Positions 47,373 through 60,400 of a DNA stretch of 64,000 nucleotides are shown here, in pieces; the stretch's first letter is position 1; each line of letters begins with the position of its first letter. The translations under genes were made by a program, and so were the position numbers. Source of the DNA: Favolaschia claudopus (lineage: Eukaryota; Basidiomycota; Agaricomycetes; Agaricales; Mycenaceae); assembly GCA_037176885.1 (NCBI GenBank), contig JAWWNJ010000029.1, forward strand, positions 1,612,001 through 1,676,000. Direction: 5' to 3'. The notes beneath the pieces were generated by a model. It was not told where the DNA came from and did not search any database. It saw only the letters and a program-made list of their open reading frames with translations.

Positions 47373-48263
47373 TATGGCGGTCAAAGTGATGTTTTAATCA
47401 AAACCCGATATATCATGGTTTTGCGAGTATATAGTGCGAGTTGGTGGAAGAATATCCCAGGTGAGTAGAAACCGATATCTGAGGTTGGAGGTTGGATATA
47501 TAAAGTTGAAGTTTGGATATATATCTCGGAGTCAGAATATATAGAAAGTGAGGCTCACAAGGAAAATATATCGCAACCTGGGGAAGATATAGAAAGTGAG
47601 GTGTGTCGCCGTCGGAAAGATATTGTCGATATCGTCGCTGGGAGGCTGTGCTAACCCTAATGATCGCTGTCAGCCTGTCTCAATGCGGTTGTCCGGCAAG
47701 ACCCGGGCGCAATCTGATGGCACACCCAAACAAGGGCAAGACATTTCAGTCAGCTTTGGCCCAATTCTACAACAGTGCATGACAGTTTTCTTAGTAAGGA
47801 TACTGAACATAGTGTACTTATGTGTCACCAATGTCTTCTCCCTCGACCACCCTCCAGACAGCGTCACAGCGATGGAAAGGCCATTTTGATGTAATTTCAA
47901 CTTGTTCAAGCTTCACCCGGGTCTTGCCGGACAACCGCATTGAGACAGCGATCATTAGGGTTAGCACAGCCTCCCAGCGACGATATCGACAATATCTTTC
48001 CGACGGCGACACACCTCACTTTCTATATCTTCCCCAGGTTGCGATATATTTTCCTTGTGAGCCTCACTTTCTATATATTTTGTCTCCGAGATATATATCC
48101 AGACTTCAACTTTATATATATCCGACCTCCAACTTTCTATATCTCACTTCACCTCAGATATCGGTTTCGGCTCAACTGGGATATTTTTTTGTCAACTCAC
48201 ACTATATAGTCGCAAAACCCTGATATATCGGGTTTTGATTAAAACATCACTTTGACCGCCATA
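47373..48263. mobile_element. 891-bp fold-back element with long inverted repeats
   Basis: Arms of about 340 bp (47373-47709 and roughly 47915-48263) are near-perfect inverted copies around a 205-bp centre. The ends are TATGGCGGTCAAAGTGATGT on both strands. The flanks show a 6-bp direct repeat, TGAAAC, at 47367-47372 and 48264-48269, consistent with a target-site duplication. Each arm holds internal GGATATATA / GAAAGTGAGG repeats, plus 10-20 bp indels distinguishing the two. No coding capacity. It is a MITE or fold-back transposon nested in the larger repeat block. Confidence 0.85.
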
Positions 48264-50189
48264 TGAAACAAGGTAAGCGGTAGTAAGTCTCACCGTGTGA
48301 TTACGAGCTCTAAAGAACTCAGAAAGGAGGATAAGTCTGGCAGAAAAGTCAAATTCTTGAGCAAGTATCACATTCAATTGTTCTGTTTGCAGATGACTGA
48401 AACTGAATAACAATGGGTACGATGCTGAAGGCGGGTATCAAATCTCGATACGCTTTGGGTAGACCCCATCATGTCTGGAACTTCGGGTGACAGAAATTTC
48501 AGCCAATAGATTATAGCAGAACTTGAAGCTCAAGGAGTTAGAGATTGTCTATTATAACTCAGTTGTCGCTAATATGAGCATATTAAGTTAAGTTTCAGCT
48601 TGGATTGGCGGCTTCGCAATGAAACAACGTGTCTGCATGCAAAATTGATCAACTCCTCTACAAATGGCTTGCTCTAAGTGGCGTAGGCCCCAGTGCGAGG
48701 ATTCATTTGGAGCATATAGAGAGAGGAAATAGATATTCCGACTTGGCCTTACAAACGATGGCCAGGAAAGAATTAATCTTGTCGAATGTTGAGGGAGTGA
48801 TGGGATCACGACATACTCCCACGGTTCAACTCGTCTGTGCTCGATGCTGCACAAGAGCAAAAGGAGTGAAGGTATGATATGAGACGAGGGAGGGAGCATT
48901 TTTGAGATTGGGGTAATCGAATTAAGCAGTTGGTTTATGAGAATACCGCAATTTCGATGAACAAGGAGTGTCATTAGTAATAATATGCTAAGTTGCTAAC
49001 GGAAGTTTGGGGTTTCAGGGGTTTTCATTGGGACCTATGGAGATAGAAACAAGCAGGTCAGATCCCATTGATCTTTGCTTTATTGAACAACGACGGGTGC
49101 TGGAATCAATCGGGAGACTTGGCACTGCACCTGTTCTACAGAAGCCAGACTCAAATGATCGTTTCGAATTACAACCCCAATGTTTATGACGATTACTTGA
49201 AAGCACTAGAGTCTATAAACACAGCTAGACTGAACGATCTTACATCAACATCGCGTCGGTTGATTTTGAGTTTGATCTAAGTCGATTGTCGACAACTTTG
49301 AACGTGAATGGCCAATGAACACATTTGGATTCCGGCATAGATTACGACGCGGTTCCTCCAAAGCAGCAACAATAAGGAGGTCTCCTTCAATATTTCTTGT
49401 CGATCAATGACTACAAGACGGGCCCAAAATCAGATAAGCAGCGATGAGAATCTTGGATGGTCTCAGACTCTCAAATTCCTTCGCTCTTCAAATCGGCTTC
49501 CGTCTCGAAGAATGCGCTAATCTGCAGAAAAATGCGATCCACCAGAGATTCGGACATATTGGCTTTGATTTCGAGTTTTTCTTGGTATACCTACTCAATC
49601 ATTGTAATATTTATTCCATGCCAAAGCGAAGCGCAGGTATACTTAGTTCAATAATATCGCACAATGTTGAATGCGGTGAATGCAGACCGATGAAAGAACG
49701 CGAAAAATCTATATCTCCCTCTTATGCAGGTAACAGTGTAGAGTAACACAAAGCCTATTCCAATTACATGTGCTCGGCGCTGTCGGCGATTCTTGTGCCG
49801 GGTTCTGATCCAGTTGATTTCACTGATGATGAAAAAATGATGAACGTCCCATGCACGTACATGTAGTTCCTGCTCACAGACCACGGAAATGCAACAAGAA
49901 GTACAGAAATGAGCACAAACACGAAGTACAGAGTCAGAAACCACGTACAAACCTCGAGCATAGCACGTAGTTGCCGCTATCACATCCTGCGACCACCACC
50001 CACGGTATTTTTCGGCGAAAAAAGATTTTATACTCTTGGCACGGCTATATTGCGTGTTTCGTTAAGCTGAACTCGGCGCTCGCAGAAGTTCGATTGGCAA
50101 TTTATGTTAGTTATGTTGAAGAGCAGATAAGATCCTCGCCACCGATAATCTGGGTCAACGAGGGGGAAGGAATAGACCTCCTACGGTCA

Positions 50190-51560
50190 TTTCCCTTTGC
50201 GCAGTTTACTTTACTTGACGGTGCTTTTCTTACTTCACTCAACTTTACTTCTACTTTATTGTACTTCACTTCAATGTCGTTCAGTATCGTTCCGTACATT
50301 ACTGTACCATTCTATCGTTGTCCCTTCTTTACTTGAATTCGCTCCCTTCAAGATACTGATACTTATCTGACTATCTCGCAAAGAAAAAATCATCCCACCC
50401 TTACGCATTTTCCCTGCTTGTTACTACATGGAGGCCTTGCCAATTTACTTCTGTGTAAATCAAGGGAGTACCTATACCCGTTCACTTCGATACTTGTACC
50501 TACTCTTATGATTAGTTTAAGTTGACTTGAGTATACTACGAATTGAACCTTTACTTGTTGTACTTTACTTTACTTCCCTCACTTTACTTTACTGTTTTGT
50601 ACGCGGAAAGTTACAGTACGCAGCAAGTACTTTCATACCTTCGCTCTAATTGATTGCTTTACAGTACTTACTTTATTTTACTTGGCTGGTTAGGCCGTTG
50701 TACTATACTTTACTTTGCCTTACTTTGCTTGACTGAAATTTCATTACTCAACTCAAGCTCGAGACAAGCTGTTTATGCGCCGGAAAAATGGAATGACGGC
50801 TGCTGTTAGAGCATACGCCGGGCATCTGCAGGTATGGGTCTGAAATCTGGGTAAGCATATGCAGGATGTGCAGTCGAGGATGCATCGCAATTTGTTCTCG
50901 GATACTTCAACCTTGGCTTTCTACCTGTTTTGGCTTCGCATCGTCCCTTAAGCCTTCGAGTTACGAGGATCAAGGGCAGCCAGCTAACAAGAAAGTGCGG
51001 AGGGATCTCGATTATGTACCATCGCTTCATTTGACTGTACTCCAACTTCATTTCGATTGAATTTACTTGATTGTACTTACTTGTACTGGAAGTTACTTGG
51101 GCGGAGTTTACTTGAAGTTACTTTACCCAATACCTAGTCTCCTTGATTGCACTACCACACAGCTGGCCGTTCGAGACCACTTTACTTTTCCTACTCAGTC
51201 ATACCACTTCGTATCCTTGAACTTAACTATACTTCTAATTGACTTGACTTCCCGTGCGTTAGTTTACTTATCTTACTTGCCGCTTTCAATACTGTACTTG
51301 ATTTTACTCGACTAGTCGATTTACTTTCCTTGTACTTGCTACTTTACTGTGTTAGTGGGTGCTACTTTACTCGGTTCCGGCCAGCCGCGGCGACAGTCGA
51401 GTTTCCTGCATTGTTGGCCTGCTCCGGTTCCCTTTACTTGACAGTACTTCAAGTTACTTTTCAGCATTCAAAGTTACTTGGCTGGGCTTTAAGCTACTTT
51501 ACTGTACTTGACGATACTTTGCCGTATCAAATCGAACTTACTTCTTGTGACTTGTATCGG
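50190..51560 (+). repeat. Degenerate TTACTT/TACTTG-rich region
   Basis: About 1.4 kb dominated by imperfect variants of TTACTT, TACTTGA and GTACTT (for example TTTACTTGACGGTGCTTTTC). The same words occur at both ends of the surrounding 6.6-kb block. There is no fixed period, so it is a cryptic simple repeat rather than a satellite. No coding signal. Confidence 0.6.
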
Positions 51561-53144
51561 AGCCTCGGGATAGCTTCGGGGAGCCGTGCCGGGACTAGGC
51601 AAGTGGCAATATTCTGTGTGCCGAAGTTTCGGAAGTCAGCGGCAGACTGAACTCCGCGGCATGTTGAATTGAACCACTGAAAGTCAGGGTACTTACTGCT
51701 GTTTTGCGCTTTCAAGACTCAGGATCCAGTGTAATTTCAGGCTAGCCAATAAACAAATTCAGTTCTGCCCCCTTCAAGTTCAATCAGTGCTGTACCTTCA
51801 AGCGGCCAAGTCCGGGGCTTCGTACAATTCTCTTCATTGTATCGCTTTGCTCCTCTTCCTGCTGTGAACCACTCGAGCGTTCAACTCAGTTATTCTGCCC
51901 CTCGGTGTTGTTATTGTTTCAAAGTATATTGCATGATTTACGGTCCGTCGTTGAATCGGGAGCACTCACAGGTTGAACGGCAGTTGCCTGATGGCGCCGC
52001 AATTTTCTTCGGTCAAGAATTTTCATCGCTCGACTCGGAACAGTCAATTCCAATTCAATTCTATCCAAAAAATGGTTTCGAGGCCAAAATTGAGTTGCTT
52101 GATGCATACTGTTGCTTGCTATGAATTCATAGTTCAATTCTAGAGTTGATACGAAGTTAATTTTCGACTTCGCCGAAGATGGGATGACAGCATATTTGAG
52201 ATTGTCAATTTTCACCCTGAACAGAGTCAAAAATAACTCCAGAGCCAGGGACTTGCCTCAAGAATCGAGGTGAGCACAATAACGATCGAATGAGGCTGAT
52301 CATAGCATCATTATATGCATTCTGTGTAAGTACCTACTTTCGTTGTATTTAATCTAGAGTAGAAAGTCGAGCAGAATTTCTCAACACACCATATCTCTCG
52401 GACAGCTCGTAAAATAACAGCCATTAGTGACATTTCGGGATGTGAAATTGCTTAAACAAAGGACAAAATCAAATTTAACAAGTGCGCTGCATCAGGTGTT
52501 CCGCAGAAATCTTACTATCAACTCGATTCCGGTGTCGAAGTGAGCAATTTGCTCATAGCTTACCTTGCTTAACTGCCTGTGGCCTTTCCTGTAGAATAAA
52601 TATGCTTAATGTGCGCAGGTAGGGGAATAAATCGTGTTATCTATTCGTCGAACTACAACGGCTTTTATACCCTAGGAAACAATAGATACTACAAGTACAA
52701 ATATATGAGGTAGAACAATGAGAAGTATTCGATCCAGTCCAGCTGGATCTCATCGTACTGCGGTCGGCTGTGCGTCTCTACGCCAGCGTACCAACGATCC
52801 TGTGCAAACCTGACTCGGTACGTGACTCGGACTGACTCGGCTTGCTTATCCTTCCAACATTTCCTTCCCCAGATGTCAACAGAAATTGAGAAATGAGAGA
52901 ATTTTGATGCAATCCCGATGAATGACTATGACAGTTATTTACAGGATGAGCTGAGTTTATCAACATATGTGCTGGTAGGGTTGGTAGAGCGCGGAGAGTC
53001 ATCAGAAGAAGGTAATATTGCTTCAGATGGCCTTCCCTGAAGATTTCCTGTGGATTTGAAGGAGAAAGTAAAGGGAAAGTAAATAAAAGTACAATTAGTC
53101 GACGCCCCCAGCCAAAGTAAGATCAGCAAAAGTTACTTTTGCCA

Positions 53145-54395
53145 TCAGATGGCATCAAAAACTTGTACTTTTACGTGAAAAGTTCGCTTTCTCAGCCCAA
53201 AGTAACGCAACGTACATTTTGGCAGGTAAAGTAAGTTTTGACAAGTAACTTTAGTAACCGTCCTCCATGCCCTAAATTTCCGCCCATCCGCAGCAAGTGC
53301 CGCCGACTTTTTGTACTCCTCCGATCCTTCACCGTGAAAGAGCGCATGGCTATCCCGGCAAATCGCTTCCCACTTTTGCGCACTCTCAGCATCGCCATAG
53401 TACGCGCAGAGCTGGAAGGCATCGTGCGCGCGTCGACCGATGTCACCGAACCACCCTTCTTTGCAAACACTAACAATGTGCTCCTCGATGTCGCTCAGAA
53501 TGCTGAGCGGATTGTCGGGACCAAATCGTCGAGGGAGATCGTCCACCCATTTGTTGTAAGCAAACATTTTTTGCGCCGACGCACGTCGTTCGGAATCGGG
53601 TCGAGAACAGACAGGGCACGAGCAATTGAATGCGTAGTTATCGCGCAGGTGGGATACAGGGTCTCGATAGTCCGATGCGTTGGACATATACGACACCTCG
53701 ATTTCTTGACCTTCGCGGATATCCTGGATCGCGCGCAACTCTGCCAGGGTGTTGTAAAATGTCCATAGCAAGAACATGCAAGTAAATGAATTGGCCAGCT
53801 CACCTTCTTCTTTCGAATTTACATTCGAAAAATACGACGCATTCGGGGCACCTTTCGGCGAAAAACAGGTATGGTTGACACGGCAAATTGTCTCGCAAAG
53901 ACCACGCTTGTCATCTCCGACACAGGGAATAAAGTGTTTGAATCGGTCCAAGATGTTCCAACTTTCAGTCGCCGGAAACGACAAGAAAAATATCAGGTCA
54001 TCTTCTGAGAAATGAGAAAGGGCTTCTTTCACTCCGCCGGGGCTGAGAACGTCGGGGACGATGATGCGGGGTTTTTCTGAGATGATCAACGTGCCGCGCG
54101 CGATATGCTCTTTCGTGATGACGCCCTTGCCCTTGCCTGGAATGTCCACGATCTCGATTGTTGGGAACTTAACTCCGCATTGAGTTTTATGAATCGGCCA
54201 ATGCTGGTTCCCTGAGTATTAGATGTCAACCGATGCGGGTACGTCTCACCTTCTTTTGGCACTCCCTGCTGCAATATGGACGATTCTTGCATTTGCCACA
54301 GTGGTTTGTACCTGCGATATTGATGTGAATAAGTGGTATTCAAATTCTTCAAGCCTACCTTGCTTGATGCAATCTATCGCACTGCACTGAGCCAT
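53145..54395 (-). CDS. MYND-SET protein, copy 2, altered C-terminus
   Basis: Exons 54395..54359, 54311..54250, 54203..53804 and 53740..53145 give 364 aa. The exon sizes of the first two (37 and 62 nt) equal those of the copy at 31937. MYND: CGKCKNRPYCSRECQKKHWP then HKTQC. SET: IVDIPGKGKGVITKEHIARG, ICRVNHTCFSPKGAPNASYF, ELRAIQDIREGQEIEVSYMS and post-SET FNCSCPVCSRP. The predicted lysine methyltransferase core is complete, though its NHTCFSPKGAPN box is atypical. After KFRAWRT the frame runs into the TTACTT-type repeat end (53250-53145), so roughly the last 35 residues are encoded by the repeat. An earlier stop or splice may once have ended it. Confidence 0.8.
53199..53250 (-). repeat. Right end of repeat nest
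   Basis: Inverted partner of 46624-46679, containing AAAGTAACGCAACGTAC on the plus strand. It overlaps the last codons of the MYND-SET copy 2 gene. Confidence 0.55.
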
Positions 54396-55710
54396 GGTTG
54401 ATGAGGTGCCGAGGAGGAGAGATAGACAAAGAGGAGGAGGGAGTGGCGCATTACGCGCTCTTTATATCCTGTCTCGCCTCGAGGCAGGTGAAGCAATGTA
54501 TCCGGTATAAGTACGCAAGCGCTAAAGATGTAAGCTTTTGTGTGGGAGGCATGACCAACTTCCGCAGATCCACTCAGGAAGAAAAGGGGAATTAGATTGA
54601 CGCCCATGCACAAGGAATACAGTATGAGATCACGCATGCATACGACGATCCAATTCGATTCATTCAGCAACTGAGAGCGAATTCTCGAATCCCCGGTCAA
54701 AACAACTATCTGGATACGTTCATGCTGAGCAAGATCGAAGTGAAATACGAGCGGAATTGGAGACCTACGAGTACGCGTAGCAAGATCTGAGCCCTTCCAA
54801 CAACGAAGCGGCGCCCCGTTTTGGCATCCACTGATTTGCGTTTTCGTCGTCTCCGAAATAGTCGCTATATTCGCGTCGACTGGACTCGACTCCTGGATAC
54901 CGCTTCTGAGTCCATTGGTAGAATCTTGAGTAGATCCGGCGGCGCTTCTACCTGGTGCCTGTGAACATAGTCGTGTGAAATTTGAATTGTCTCCAGTTTT
55001 CATCGTTCGAAGCGGAAGGAAATTGGGAACCAGGGGAGGAGGTAAGAAACAAAGCGCTGGAGTCACGTAAGGACGGGAGCTCGGAGTTTCAAATTCAACG
55101 GCACAACGCGATCACGGGGTTTGAGCGCTTCCTCTCAATTAGCTCGCGACAGGTAATATCTAGCTCCAGTAGGTGGGCGAGCCGCTAAATGTGCATCTTC
55201 CTCAGCAATTCAAACAGTGAAACCGAATCTAAGACTAACGCTTTGAAGCGTGTATGCAGATATCGTCAAGGTAAAGTTGCCTCGAGACAATTCATAAATC
55301 TTGCCCATGACGAAGTGTTGCGTGTGCTGCAGAGTCTCTTACTGCTACTGTGTTTTAAGTTTTTCGAAAAAAGTTATTAATAATCTCTTTCAATCGTATT
55401 CTACTTCCATACACAGGCAGGATCAATTTCGACGGATACTTCCCACAAAGGCGCGACGTCATGTCCGAAACAGTTACCTGAATATTGCTCGTCATGAGCA
55501 AGAGAAGAATGAATGTTAAAAGGAGAGTCGACGTACACATATCAAGATCGCAAATCGACATTCGGTAATCACAGCGAGGTTCGACTGACGGAGCGGACGA
55601 TAACTCTGGATGGAAAACAAGGACGCCAAGAACTACAAGAAAGACGGTCGCTCGATTCTGATGTCAAGAAGAGATGAAGCAGTTAGATATTCAGAACTGG
55701 ACGCTTTGAA
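54396..55710. other. 1.3 kb without a recognised gene
   Basis: Upstream of MYND-SET copy 2 and downstream of F-box C. Open stretches exist but show no family or splice support. Confidence 0.45.
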
Positions 55711-57411
55711 TCAACGACCGGCGCGTGCGCTATGTACCATTATCGAAGGGTCAAACAATTTATTGCATGGTATTGGAACGAAGGCAGCCACGTACCTATT
55801 CTTCGCACCAGATCGACTCGGCCAGTACTTGGGCTTCCTGCCCTCGTCGGCGGTATCTATCAACTTGACAAAAAATTTCAGACCCTCCGCTCTGAGCTGC
55901 TCAAGCGAACCAGCGGCGTCGCCTTCAGGTTTCCACGAATATTCCGTTTCGTCACGTTCGTCTTCGTAATCCCCCTTGTCCGCGTCATAGTCGTAGTCAA
56001 GCCAGTCACCGTCATCTGTCGAGGTCCCTTTGTAGGGCTTAAGCAGCTCGAGACGCAGGGTGTGTAGTGTCGCTAGGGGGCTACGACCATCGCCCAAGGT
56101 TTGCTGCCGCCGCTCCCGCAGCAGGAAGAGGAGACGTTCGTAATTGACGCCGCATCCGCGCGAAGCCTTTACCGTGAGAATCGTGAGTCGCGGGAGAAGG
56201 GAGGGCGGTGAGAGGACACATTCGAGGGCCCGGTTGACATTTGGACAAACGTCGACCTTGAGCATGTGCAGGGATGGGAAAGCGGTTAGGAATGAGGATA
56301 ATTCGTGAGCTGTGAATTTTTCGACACCTATCTCCAATTTTGTGATGTTGCAAGAGGAACGGGAGACGAAGGAGAGGATGATCTCGAAGAATGGGTAGTC
56401 GATCAGCGTGAGGTGATGGAGGTTAGGGAGGACGAGCATGGAAAGGAGTCCGGTAGCTTCTAGACCTTGAAGGTGCAGCGATGTGAGACGCCGATGCGTC
56501 ATCGGATTGGCCGGCAGGCCAGTGGGATGGAACTTGAAAAGTGTGAAATGCAGGCGCGTAAGGGCTGGGAACTGGCGCAAGACCCGGAAGAATGACTCGA
56601 TGGAAGAAGCATCCTCGATTTCGAGAGTATTCAGGGAGCGAGAGGAAAACTTCAGTGATGGATTCGACCCGGACTGGCTGAGATGGAGCTTACGCAGGAG
56701 CGGGGCACCGGCCATGATATCGGACAATGTATCGTCGGCTGAATCCGGAGCTGTGAGAGTACGAAGGAGGGGCATGGAGGCTGGATGCGGGATGATTTGG
56801 CGGAAGTGATCTGCCGAAAAACGAGTTTCCAAGCATTCGATTCGAGCGGAGTGGGCGGAAACAAACTGCAGGATTGCAGAAGGGATTTCTTTCCCGGGGT
56901 GATCTCCGTATTCCGAGAACATAGAAAGAAGCAGACTTTCGAAATTTCCCTCAATGCCCGTTTTGTAATCGAGACCTAACGTCAGCGGGTAACCTTTGGC
57001 TCTAGAAAGCCACGCTTCGAGTACACAAAGCGCCTTTTCGGAAAATTTTGTGCATGGAGCTTTCGGGAAGGGAAAGTTCAAGTAGATCGAAGCCCATAGC
57101 TGGCACGTAGCGAGGGCGACATTTCGCCAATCGCGACAAATTTGCGCTAAAAGAAGAGGTGCAGTGGTAGGTGATGGATATACGCGTCCGTCATTCGGGA
57201 GACATAGAACAAAGATGTGGGAAGTGACATCGTCAGGAAGAGTCAGCGCAGTGACTATCGGTGACTCGTAGTCATTGGATTTAGTGCTGAGCTCGTCGAA
57301 GACGACGTTGGCGGCGGTATCAAGAACTTGAAGATTGGGAGTGGGTGATCGAGTGGATACGGGTTGGCTACCACTGGCAGATGGGGAATTTTCAGCGGAA
57401 GCTTTTCGCAT
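55711..57411 (-). CDS. F-box/LRR-like protein C, divergent
   Basis: A single uninterrupted frame of 566 aa from ATG 57411. The first 55 residues are Ser-rich and probably disordered. The F-box-like motif is LTLPDDVTSHIFVLCLPNDG, followed by LLLAQICRDWRNVALATCQL and LWASIYLNFPF, which resembles F-box B more than A. Leucine-rich repeats follow (LRKLHLSQSGS, LTSLHLQGLEA, LPNLHHLTLIDYP). An acidic, Tyr-rich stretch (DYDYDADKGDYEDERDETEY, about residues 450-480) is absent from the other F-box genes here. The final 30 residues could be replaced by a spliced mini-exon, as in B. Likely SCF substrate receptor; target unknown. Confidence 0.82.
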   Translation of the reverse strand: MRKASAENSPSASGSQPVSTRSPTPNLQVLDTAANVVFDELSTKSNDYESPIVTALTLPDDVTSHIFVLCLPNDGRVYPSPTTAPLLLAQICRDWRNVALATCQLWASIYLNFPFPKAPCTKFSEKALCVLEAWLSRAKGYPLTLGLDYKTGIEGNFESLLLSMFSEYGDHPGKEIPSAILQFVSAHSARIECLETRFSADHFRQIIPHPASMPLLRTLTAPDSADDTLSDIMAGAPLLRKLHLSQSGSNPSLKFSSRSLNTLEIEDASSIESFFRVLRQFPALTRLHFTLFKFHPTGLPANPMTHRRLTSLHLQGLEATGLLSMLVLPNLHHLTLIDYPFFEIILSFVSRSSCNITKLEIGVEKFTAHELSSFLTAFPSLHMLKVDVCPNVNRALECVLSPPSLLPRLTILTVKASRGCGVNYERLLFLLRERRQQTLGDGRSPLATLHTLRLELLKPYKGTSTDDGDWLDYDYDADKGDYEDERDETEYSWKPEGDAAGSLEQLRAEGLKFFVKLIDTADEGRKPKYWPSRSGAKNRYVAAFVPIPCNKLFDPSIMVHSARAGR

Positions 57412-60400
57412 TGCTGAGCCCGGCCGATACCCGATTCTGAGGTTTTCAGGTAGGAGTTACTGTTGGGGAGGAGGAACGTTGTCAGGTGTCAAAAGGTCGT
57501 GGGACTCGTGACAGAGTAACACTGATACAGTCACACGGCAATACCCGGAGCCTTGCCGATCAACACTGCCTCTTGTCCCTTCTTGGTCCCTTCTCTTCCC
57601 TCAAGGCTGCTCATATGTGCTGCCCGGAATGGGTGTCTTCAAGAGTCTACTTATTGTCGCAGAAGACTGCTGCTGTGACCTATCCGCCGTGTCATCCCTC
57701 TTCAAGCCTGGTCACTTGCTCCTTGGTACTCACTGGTGGGCGGTATTCCGGAATCCGCTGTTGGCAAGCTGTTGGACGGCAAGCTGCCAAATCGACAAAT
57801 CAAAGCAGCTGACTGAACGAGATCTAACTTTCGTTTCCTTCACGGGAAATGTTCCAACTCTTTTGTTGCTTCTGTGGCTAAAAAACCTTCTTTCGCTGCA
57901 TTTTCAACCCCTTTGAATCGCGGACGGCCTTGACGCCGTTTTCAACGTTCCACAACTAACTCGTAGCAATATGGAACGAATATCGATCTCACATTGACCG
58001 AGACATCCCCGCTCTTTCCGTGCTTATCGCCCCGCGGGATGCGTAATAAGGGGAAGTAATCTGCTCGCGCAGCCTTCGCGTCGGTCCAAGCCCGATTTCA
58101 TTGTCTTCGGCGTCCGACTCGTGGCCCAAACTGTACTCCGCAATCTTTCTTTGCATCTATCTGTACACGGACAAGCGGATTATCGGCCTCCCCCCGTGCG
58201 TTTTATTCCATTCGGCGCCTGCGCAGATGCGAGAATGAACACCGATTGCTTACTTGGCTTTCTCGCGCAACTATTTTGCGCTTGCAAAATGCCTATACAT
58301 ACCGAGCTGCCACGGAATAACGGACTTTTGCTCCCCTTCGCTCCGACGTCACAGGAGTTCTACCTTGCGCTGACTGCGCTGAAGCTTACAATGTGCCCGC
58401 AAAGCTCACTATAAGCATTCCAAGGTCATCGCTCAGCCGCTGTGTCCGGCGCATTTCAGTAATGCCGTCGATCTATTCTTGACAAGGACGCAAATCATCT
58501 TCGTCGATATCGCTTCCAAATCGGATTATTCCGCGTAGTTCCCCGTTCGCTGGACCGGGGTATTAACCGGCGGCGGCCTCGAACCTCGATTGCCCGTCGT
58601 GCAGTCTGGTGCAGTGTATTCCTGTTCTCACTTTACTTGGATTCAACTCCGCCAAGGAACATACATATACGTTCGGGCTCGGGACGGCTTCTTTGACCAG
58701 ATATCAGGAGTCATAACGTTTGTGGCTCAGATTGACACTGGCGTGGACTGGTGGCACTTTCTCCACCACTCACCAATATGCGATCTTTGACCGCTGCGAA
58801 TCCGCGGTGTAATCTTGTTCTCAGCAAACCTTTCATCGCGGGCGCCCCGGAGAGCGTCATTGATAGCAAGAAGTTTCAAAGTTGGACGTCAAAAGATAAC
58901 ATTTGGCGCTCGCCGCTCGCGTGAGCGGCGTTTTCCATATCCCATCTCGACACTCTCAGCGGCGGCCGCACCTTGACTGACCCGCGGCGTCCAAAAGCAA
59001 ACCCGAGTCCCCCGCGCTCGTCGCGTTCAAAGTCAAAGTCTAATTCGACCACTTCTTACCATAATCTCCGTTTCTGATCCTTGTCTTTAGGTTTGTCAGA
59101 GACAATCCTCCGTATCAGTCCGTATCTCACCGGCATTTTATCAACCGCATCCACCTTCCTGTCATTGGATCGACATATTTGGCCCGCTGATCCATTCAAT
59201 GTTGAGTTCGCCATCTCGTTTGAATCCCGTATCGCTGCTTCTATGGCCAGGGCAGGATAGATTGCGATTGACGATCATATACTTATCATGATCGGCAGGT
59301 CCACGATACAGCGTTCTACCAGGTTCTACCCTGTTCTACCACTTGTCAAGTGCCACGGGACCTTCCTAATTCTGCCGCGACTGACAAACTGATGTGTTTC
59401 CCGCTGAGCAGCGACGTCCGCAGGAAGAACGGACGCAATCCGTAGCCGATGACAATGGAGTATTGGACAATTTGAAGAGAAGGAAGACACGGGCGGTATG
59501 GGGCGGGACGGGGAACAAGTCGCACGACGTCGCACTCAGGGCCGGTGCGGGGCGTGGATGGCTGTTTGCCGCGATTTTCGTGTTTCTCACCCACTGCTAA
59601 GTTAGTATTGCGGGTACTGCGGCGGCGCGCGCTGATCTGCTTCAACTTCAGCCCAAATTCAACAGCCGATCTTCTGACCGCAATCCATGGAAGATCACTC
59701 AGCCGGTGCCATGCCTGCCAAGGATCAATTGGTTGATCTAAAAGGCAACCTCGGGTTGCATAACTTGCATTGGCGCTCACTTTCTGTGTTTGGGAAGACG
59801 GAATACCGCCCGTCGCGCTGAACTTCTCGGGCCTGGGTACGGGATCTTGCAAGCCGACGGTGTAGCTCATTAGATCGCGAACTGCAGGTTCATTGCAATT
59901 GCCTCCCACTCCCAGGAATATTGAAACGGACGTCTGAGCTCAAGGTGAGCTTTGGTTCAATATACGGATATCTTTTGAACAACGACTGAGAGTTTTGGTT
60001 CGAGGCGGACGAGCTGTGGCGTTCCTCAAACTTCCTTTGACAGCTACCTTGGGTGCGGGATGCTTCGAGTTGATACTAAACATGTTAGAGGGGGGTTTAC
60101 TGGGGGTTTCTTCCGCGTTCCTCGAAGTGCGGAATGCGATGAGTTCGTATGGTAACTTCCCTTGTGTGAATCTCACAGAAGAGTCGGGAGTCCTCGGGGA
60201 AGCTCGAAGCTTCAAGTCGACAGGACCTGACTGTAAGACACGTTGGTACACAAGTTTCTCGCGAAAAAAATCTGAGAACAGGTACGAGATTCAAAAATTC
60301 AAGGAGGATTTTTGAACGTCATTTCATAGACATTGTTCTGTGGGTCCGTCGCAGGCTACCCGCGCGTGGAAGTCGTGTTTACGTTTGTGTGTCCTTCCGT

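Larger units (their letters stand above)
46624..53250. mobile_element. Repeat nest with TTACTT-rich inverted ends
   Basis: The two ends carry AGTTACTTGT and the shared 17-bp core GTACGTTGCGTTACTTT in inverted orientation (46663-46679 and 53199-53215). Inside is 6.6 kb without a recognised gene. It contains a fold-back element at 47373-48263 and a long degenerate TTACTT/TACTTG-rich stretch. It could be one large non-autonomous DNA transposon or a pile of related fragments; matching outside the core is weak and no target duplication was seen. Confidence 0.45.

Noticed and set aside
58890..58940. GC-rich inverted repeat as a possible terminator or RNA gene
   Set aside because: The stem is short and no flanking features support a function.
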